From Limosilactobacillus sp. (GTDB lineage Bacteria > Bacillota > Bacilli > Lactobacillales > Lactobacillaceae): DNA of 64,000 nucleotides. Below, one piece after another: positions 61,063 through 64,000 of the stretch; within the stretch, counting starts at the first letter, position 1, and each line of letters opens with the position of its first letter. The notes beneath the pieces were generated by a model, which searched no databases, had not been told where the DNA came from, and worked only from the letters and a program-made list of their open reading frames with translations. The DNA lies in assembly GCF_022482365.1 (NCBI RefSeq), contig NZ_JAKVPE010000001.1, forward strand, positions 1,488,001 to 1,552,000, in the 5' to 3' direction. The translations under genes and the position numbers were made by a program.

Positions 61063-62335
61063 CTGGTTATCGATTGCCTTGGCGGTCGTCGTGCTGATCA
61101 GTTTCCTGCTCTCGGCGATCATTTGGACCAACCCGTTCCAGTATGATCACCCTCATCGAGAAAACGGCATGGGACCAAGCCAGCAGCAGACGACCCAGTC
61201 GATTGGCGACGTCTACCTGCCGACGACCATTGTTAAAACCAATGGCGACAGCGACCAGCAGCTGCTGTACAGTCAGCGCAAGAACCTGATTTACCACGCG
61301 AAGAAGACGATGTCGGGTTGGAAGCTGGGCAACACCAGCACGGTGAAGACCAACAACAGTGACGTTTACCTGAGCTACCTGCGTCACCGCAATTCGCTGA
61401 TGCTCAGCTACCCGGACTATGTTTCCGGGACGGTCTTCAACGAAACCTTCAAGCAGTCGATTGATACTAACCGGGTTAAAAAGATTAATCACATCGTCAT
61501 TCCATTAAATGGGACCAAGGCAATCTACCTGCTCAGCGACAGCCACTATGCCATCTACCGGGTGCGGGTCGCTAAGGGCAGCACCAAGTCAATGGCAATG
61601 AGCAAACGGGGAGTAAAGCCGATCAGCGTTGACCACCGGATCGTTAATGGGCACGCGGTGATGATCTACCTGCACTCCTTTACCCTGCCCCGGCTGGCCT
61701 ACCAGATCAGCGACCAGAAGATCAATAATTTGAGCGCCAACCTGATGAGCACCAACCAGCACACCAATACTACAACCCATCAAGACGGGAATCGGACCGT
61801 CTACACGGATGGGACCAACCGGCACCTGGTCTATGATTCCACTCGGGGGACCGTTGACTACGAGAACGATGTCGGGCGTTCCAATGTGGTGGCGACGTCC
61901 CAGATCTATTCGCACTTCTACCGGGCCCTGGTCAAGACGGGAATGCCGCTGAACAACGTTCGTTTTGATGAGGTCAGCAATGGTGGGCGGACCATCACCT
62001 ACCGCAGCTATGTAGAGGGCTTCCCGATCATCAACGACAACAATTATGGTGGCGCCAAGCTGCGCGCTAACCAGCGGGGGACGGAGCACTACCTGTTGAG
62101 CCTCTACACCGTGCAGGTACCGCTTCCGCTTGACGGCTCGACGGTCAAGCTGCCATCGACGGCGAGCGTTTTAAACCAGTTGCATGAAAACGGGCGCTTT
62201 AAGAACGTCACGAATCTGCGGGTCGGCTACGAATGGAAGTCGGATTCGGAAAATCACCAGACCGTGAAGATCGAGCCGACGTACTTCGTTAAGTACCGTG
62301 GCCGGTGGATCAACTACACCGATCTTTTAAAGTAG
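61040..62335 (+). CDS. yycH: WalK regulatory protein YycH
   Basis: A 431-residue membrane-anchored protein: one N-terminal helix (LSIALAVVVLISFLLSAIIW) and a large extracellular part. YycH and YycI bind WalK and modulate its activity. ATG at 61040, inside walK, has GGAGG upstream; a longer in-frame extension into walK was rejected. Sequence similarity is low in this family, so the call rests on topology and position as well. Confidence 0.9.
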   Translation: MIKKLRANWLSIALAVVVLISFLLSAIIWTNPFQYDHPHRENGMGPSQQQTTQSIGDVYLPTTIVKTNGDSDQQLLYSQRKNLIYHAKKTMSGWKLGNTSTVKTNNSDVYLSYLRHRNSLMLSYPDYVSGTVFNETFKQSIDTNRVKKINHIVIPLNGTKAIYLLSDSHYAIYRVRVAKGSTKSMAMSKRGVKPISVDHRIVNGHAVMIYLHSFTLPRLAYQISDQKINNLSANLMSTNQHTNTTTHQDGNRTVYTDGTNRHLVYDSTRGTVDYENDVGRSNVVATSQIYSHFYRALVKTGMPLNNVRFDEVSNGGRTITYRSYVEGFPIINDNNYGGAKLRANQRGTEHYLLSLYTVQVPLPLDGSTVKLPSTASVLNQLHENGRFKNVTNLRVGYEWKSDSENHQTVKIEPTYFVKYRGRWINYTDLLK

Positions 62336-62348
62336 GGGGGAGCAAAGA

Positions 62349-63188
62349 ATGAATTTCAAACGCATTCAGTGGATCTTTTTGTTTGCTTTCCTGATCTTTG
62401 ACCTGGTAGTTGCGGGCTCGCTCTTTTTCCAAAACCGCTTCACGATCTCTAACAGCAGCCCGAACCGGCAGGAAATGGTGCTCAAGGAGATGAAGGCCGA
62501 CGCGATTACCTGCAAGCCGCTGTCAAATCACCAGCGGCTCGGCTACTACATCGCGGGCAGCCGGTCCGGCGACAACGACAAGCTCGATTCGCAGACCAGC
62601 AAGCTTCACGACCAAAACTACCGTTTCTCGTCCAATACGCTGGTAAGCATTTTTGATAATCCGGTCAAGATCAATCGGCGCCACCCAGAACGGCGGCTGA
62701 ACCGGTTGGTTAAGAATTCCCATTCAGTTGCCCTGGGCAAGGAATATCATTATGACGCCCAACTGTCGGACCACAATACGGTCGTCTATACTCAGCATTT
62801 GGCACACCAAGCCCTCGACTCAACGGACGGGCAGCTGCGTTTCCGCGTCAACAGCAACGGTGCGGTGACCGGCTACAGCCAAACCTATCTTGAAAACCGG
62901 CGAATTCTGCGTCCCGAGGCACCGATCATCAGCCAGCAGCACGCGGTAACCTGGCTGTATAAGCACAACTTGATCCCCAACAACTCCCAAATCAGGTGGG
63001 CCAAACTGACCTATACGAAGCTGCTGGTGACTGATAGCCGCGACCAAAACGTCTACGTGCCAACCTGGGTTGTGGAGGTGCGGACAAAGAATGCCGACAC
63101 GGTTCAACATTTGCGGGTGAACGCCTTCAACAGCACGATTATGAAGAGCAGCCCGGATAGTGTTAATATGAGTTCAATCGATAAATAA
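62349..63188 (+). CDS. yycI: WalK regulatory protein YycI
   Basis: A 279-residue protein with one N-terminal helix (WIFLFAFLIFDLVVAGSLFF) and an extracellular YycI fold (HQRLGYYIAGSRSG, ending with WVVEVRTKNADTVQHLRVNA). It pairs with YycH to control WalK. It starts 13 bases after yycH behind GGGGGAG. Confidence 0.92.
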   Translation: MNFKRIQWIFLFAFLIFDLVVAGSLFFQNRFTISNSSPNRQEMVLKEMKADAITCKPLSNHQRLGYYIAGSRSGDNDKLDSQTSKLHDQNYRFSSNTLVSIFDNPVKINRRHPERRLNRLVKNSHSVALGKEYHYDAQLSDHNTVVYTQHLAHQALDSTDGQLRFRVNSNGAVTGYSQTYLENRRILRPEAPIISQQHAVTWLYKHNLIPNNSQIRWAKLTYTKLLVTDSRDQNVYVPTWVVEVRTKNADTVQHLRVNAFNSTIMKSSPDSVNMSSIDK

Positions 63189-63201
63189 GGAGTAGTCTGA
63201 C

Positions 63202-64000
63202 GTGAGTGAAAAGGATTTTTTGCGTTACAGTATACTAGCCAGTGGCAGCACGGGAAACGTCACCTATTTGGAAACCGCCCATCACCGGATCCTGATCGAT
63301 GCCGGCCTGAGTGGCAAGCGGATTGAAAACTTAATGAATAAGATCAACCGGACGCTCAAGGACGTCGAAGCCATCTTCGTCACCCACGAGCACGGCGATC
63401 ACAGCCACGGGGTCGGGGTCCTGGCCCGCCGCTACGGGATGGACGTTTACGCCAACGAGGGCACCTGGCAGGCAATGGCCAAACGGGTCGGCAAGATCCC
63501 GTTGGAGCAAAAGCACATCCTGGCACCCAATCACGTGGCCGATCTGGGCGACATGGAGGTGGAGAGCTTCGCGGTTTCCCACGATGCCGCCGAGCCCCAG
63601 TTTTACCAAGTTCACCATGACAACAAGACCTTCTGCATCCTGACCGATACCGGCTACGTCTCGGACCGGGTGGCGGGAACCATCAAGAACGCCGACGCCT
63701 ACCTGATGGAATGCAACCACGACACGGAAATGCTGCGGATGGGGCCCTACTCCTGGCCGCTTAAGCAACGGATCTTGGGTGACGAGGGCCACCTGTCCAA
63801 CGAGGAGGGTGCCGATGCCTTAATGGACGTGATCGGTCCACGGACGAAGGAGATCTTCCTTGGCCACCGCAGCCAGCACAACAACATGCGGTCCCTGGCC
63901 CACCTGACCGTGGCTAGCCTGATGGAACAGCACGATTTCGGGGTCGATCACGACTTCCAGCTGCACGATGCCGAACCGGCAACGCCCAGCGAGCTGTTAA
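63202..64000 (+). CDS. walJ: Metallo-beta-lactamase-fold hydrolase WalJ/YycJ (cut by window end)
   Basis: The frame is open from GTG 63202 (AAGGAG upstream) to the last base of the window; 266 codons are visible, close to the full family length, so only a few residues are missing. It begins with RYSILASGSTGNVTYLETAH, has the metal motif VTHEHGDHSHG and later ILTDTGYVS and MECNHD. YycJ homologues are putative exonucleases linked to the wal operon and to coordination of wall synthesis with replication. Confidence 0.93.
   Translation, partial: MSEKDFLRYSILASGSTGNVTYLETAHHRILIDAGLSGKRIENLMNKINRTLKDVEAIFVTHEHGDHSHGVGVLARRYGMDVYANEGTWQAMAKRVGKIPLEQKHILAPNHVADLGDMEVESFAVSHDAAEPQFYQVHHDNKTFCILTDTGYVSDRVAGTIKNADAYLMECNHDTEMLRMGPYSWPLKQRILGDEGHLSNEEGADALMDVIGPRTKEIFLGHRSQHNNMRSLAHLTVASLMEQHDFGVDHDFQLHDAEPATPSELL

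Overview
The window is the replication-origin region of a Gram-positive chromosome in the order Lactobacillales. Gene order (rpmH, rnpA, yidC, jag, mnmE, mnmG running left of dnaA; dnaA, dnaN, yaaA, recF, gyrB, gyrA, rpsF, ssb, rpsR, gdpP, rplI, dnaB, walRKHIJ running right), the L-lysine-type MurE, KxYKxGKxW-type surface protein and lack of any electron-transport or sporulation genes fit a lactobacillus. The GC-rich third codon positions (gyrA, gyrB, fol genes) and the full folate cluster suggest the Limosilactobacillus fermentum/reuteri group; the species is inference.

Layout. 1-7.7 kb: an IS30-type transposase whose left end lies outside the window, an AAA-type ATPase behind an unusual repeat-rich promoter, an MFS exporter, and a MarR-controlled heterodimeric ABC exporter. 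7.8-16.2 kb: nucleobase salvage (nupC, codA), an orphan RelB/DinJ antitoxin, an HTH-PfkB protein that has lost its catalytic Asp, a DUF1002 secreted protein, an aldo/keto reductase, an acetyltransferase and an Mga-like regulator. 16.3-23.1 kb: lepB, murE and the folate operon folB-folK-folE-folC-xtp-folP. 23.1-26.1 kb: an AT-rich island with a small, promoter-driven tandem-duplicated transcription unit carrying only micro-ORFs, and a glucan-binding-repeat/PgrA surface protein. 26.1-34.2 kb: asnB and the classical mnmG-mnmE-jag-yidC-rnpA-rpmH block. 34.2-36.2 kb: a bipartite oriC flanking dnaA. 36.2-50.9 kb: replication, topoisomerase and ribosomal genes plus deoC-deoR and gdpP. 51-58 kb: an MFS transporter, zinc-ribbon protein, alcohol dehydrogenase, menG, ppk2, two identical tRNA-Lys(CUU) genes in direct orientation around a small cassette. 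58.4-64 kb: the walRK-yycHI-walJ cell-wall operon, cut by the window end.

Most genes point away from oriC, as expected for leading-strand coding. No complete prophage, CRISPR array or restriction system is visible. The most unusual content is non-coding: one family of five ~165-bp dispersed elements (9.0, 16.2, 52.5, 55.7 and 56.4 kb) and a second family of two ~122-bp elements (32.6 and 45.7 kb). Both fold into multi-arm structures and the copies differ by compensatory base-pair changes. In the first family the same end always lies next to the 3' end of a gene. A third candidate is the duplicated micro-ORF transcript at 23.24-23.65 kb, with a good promoter, an overlapping cre-like site and its own terminator.
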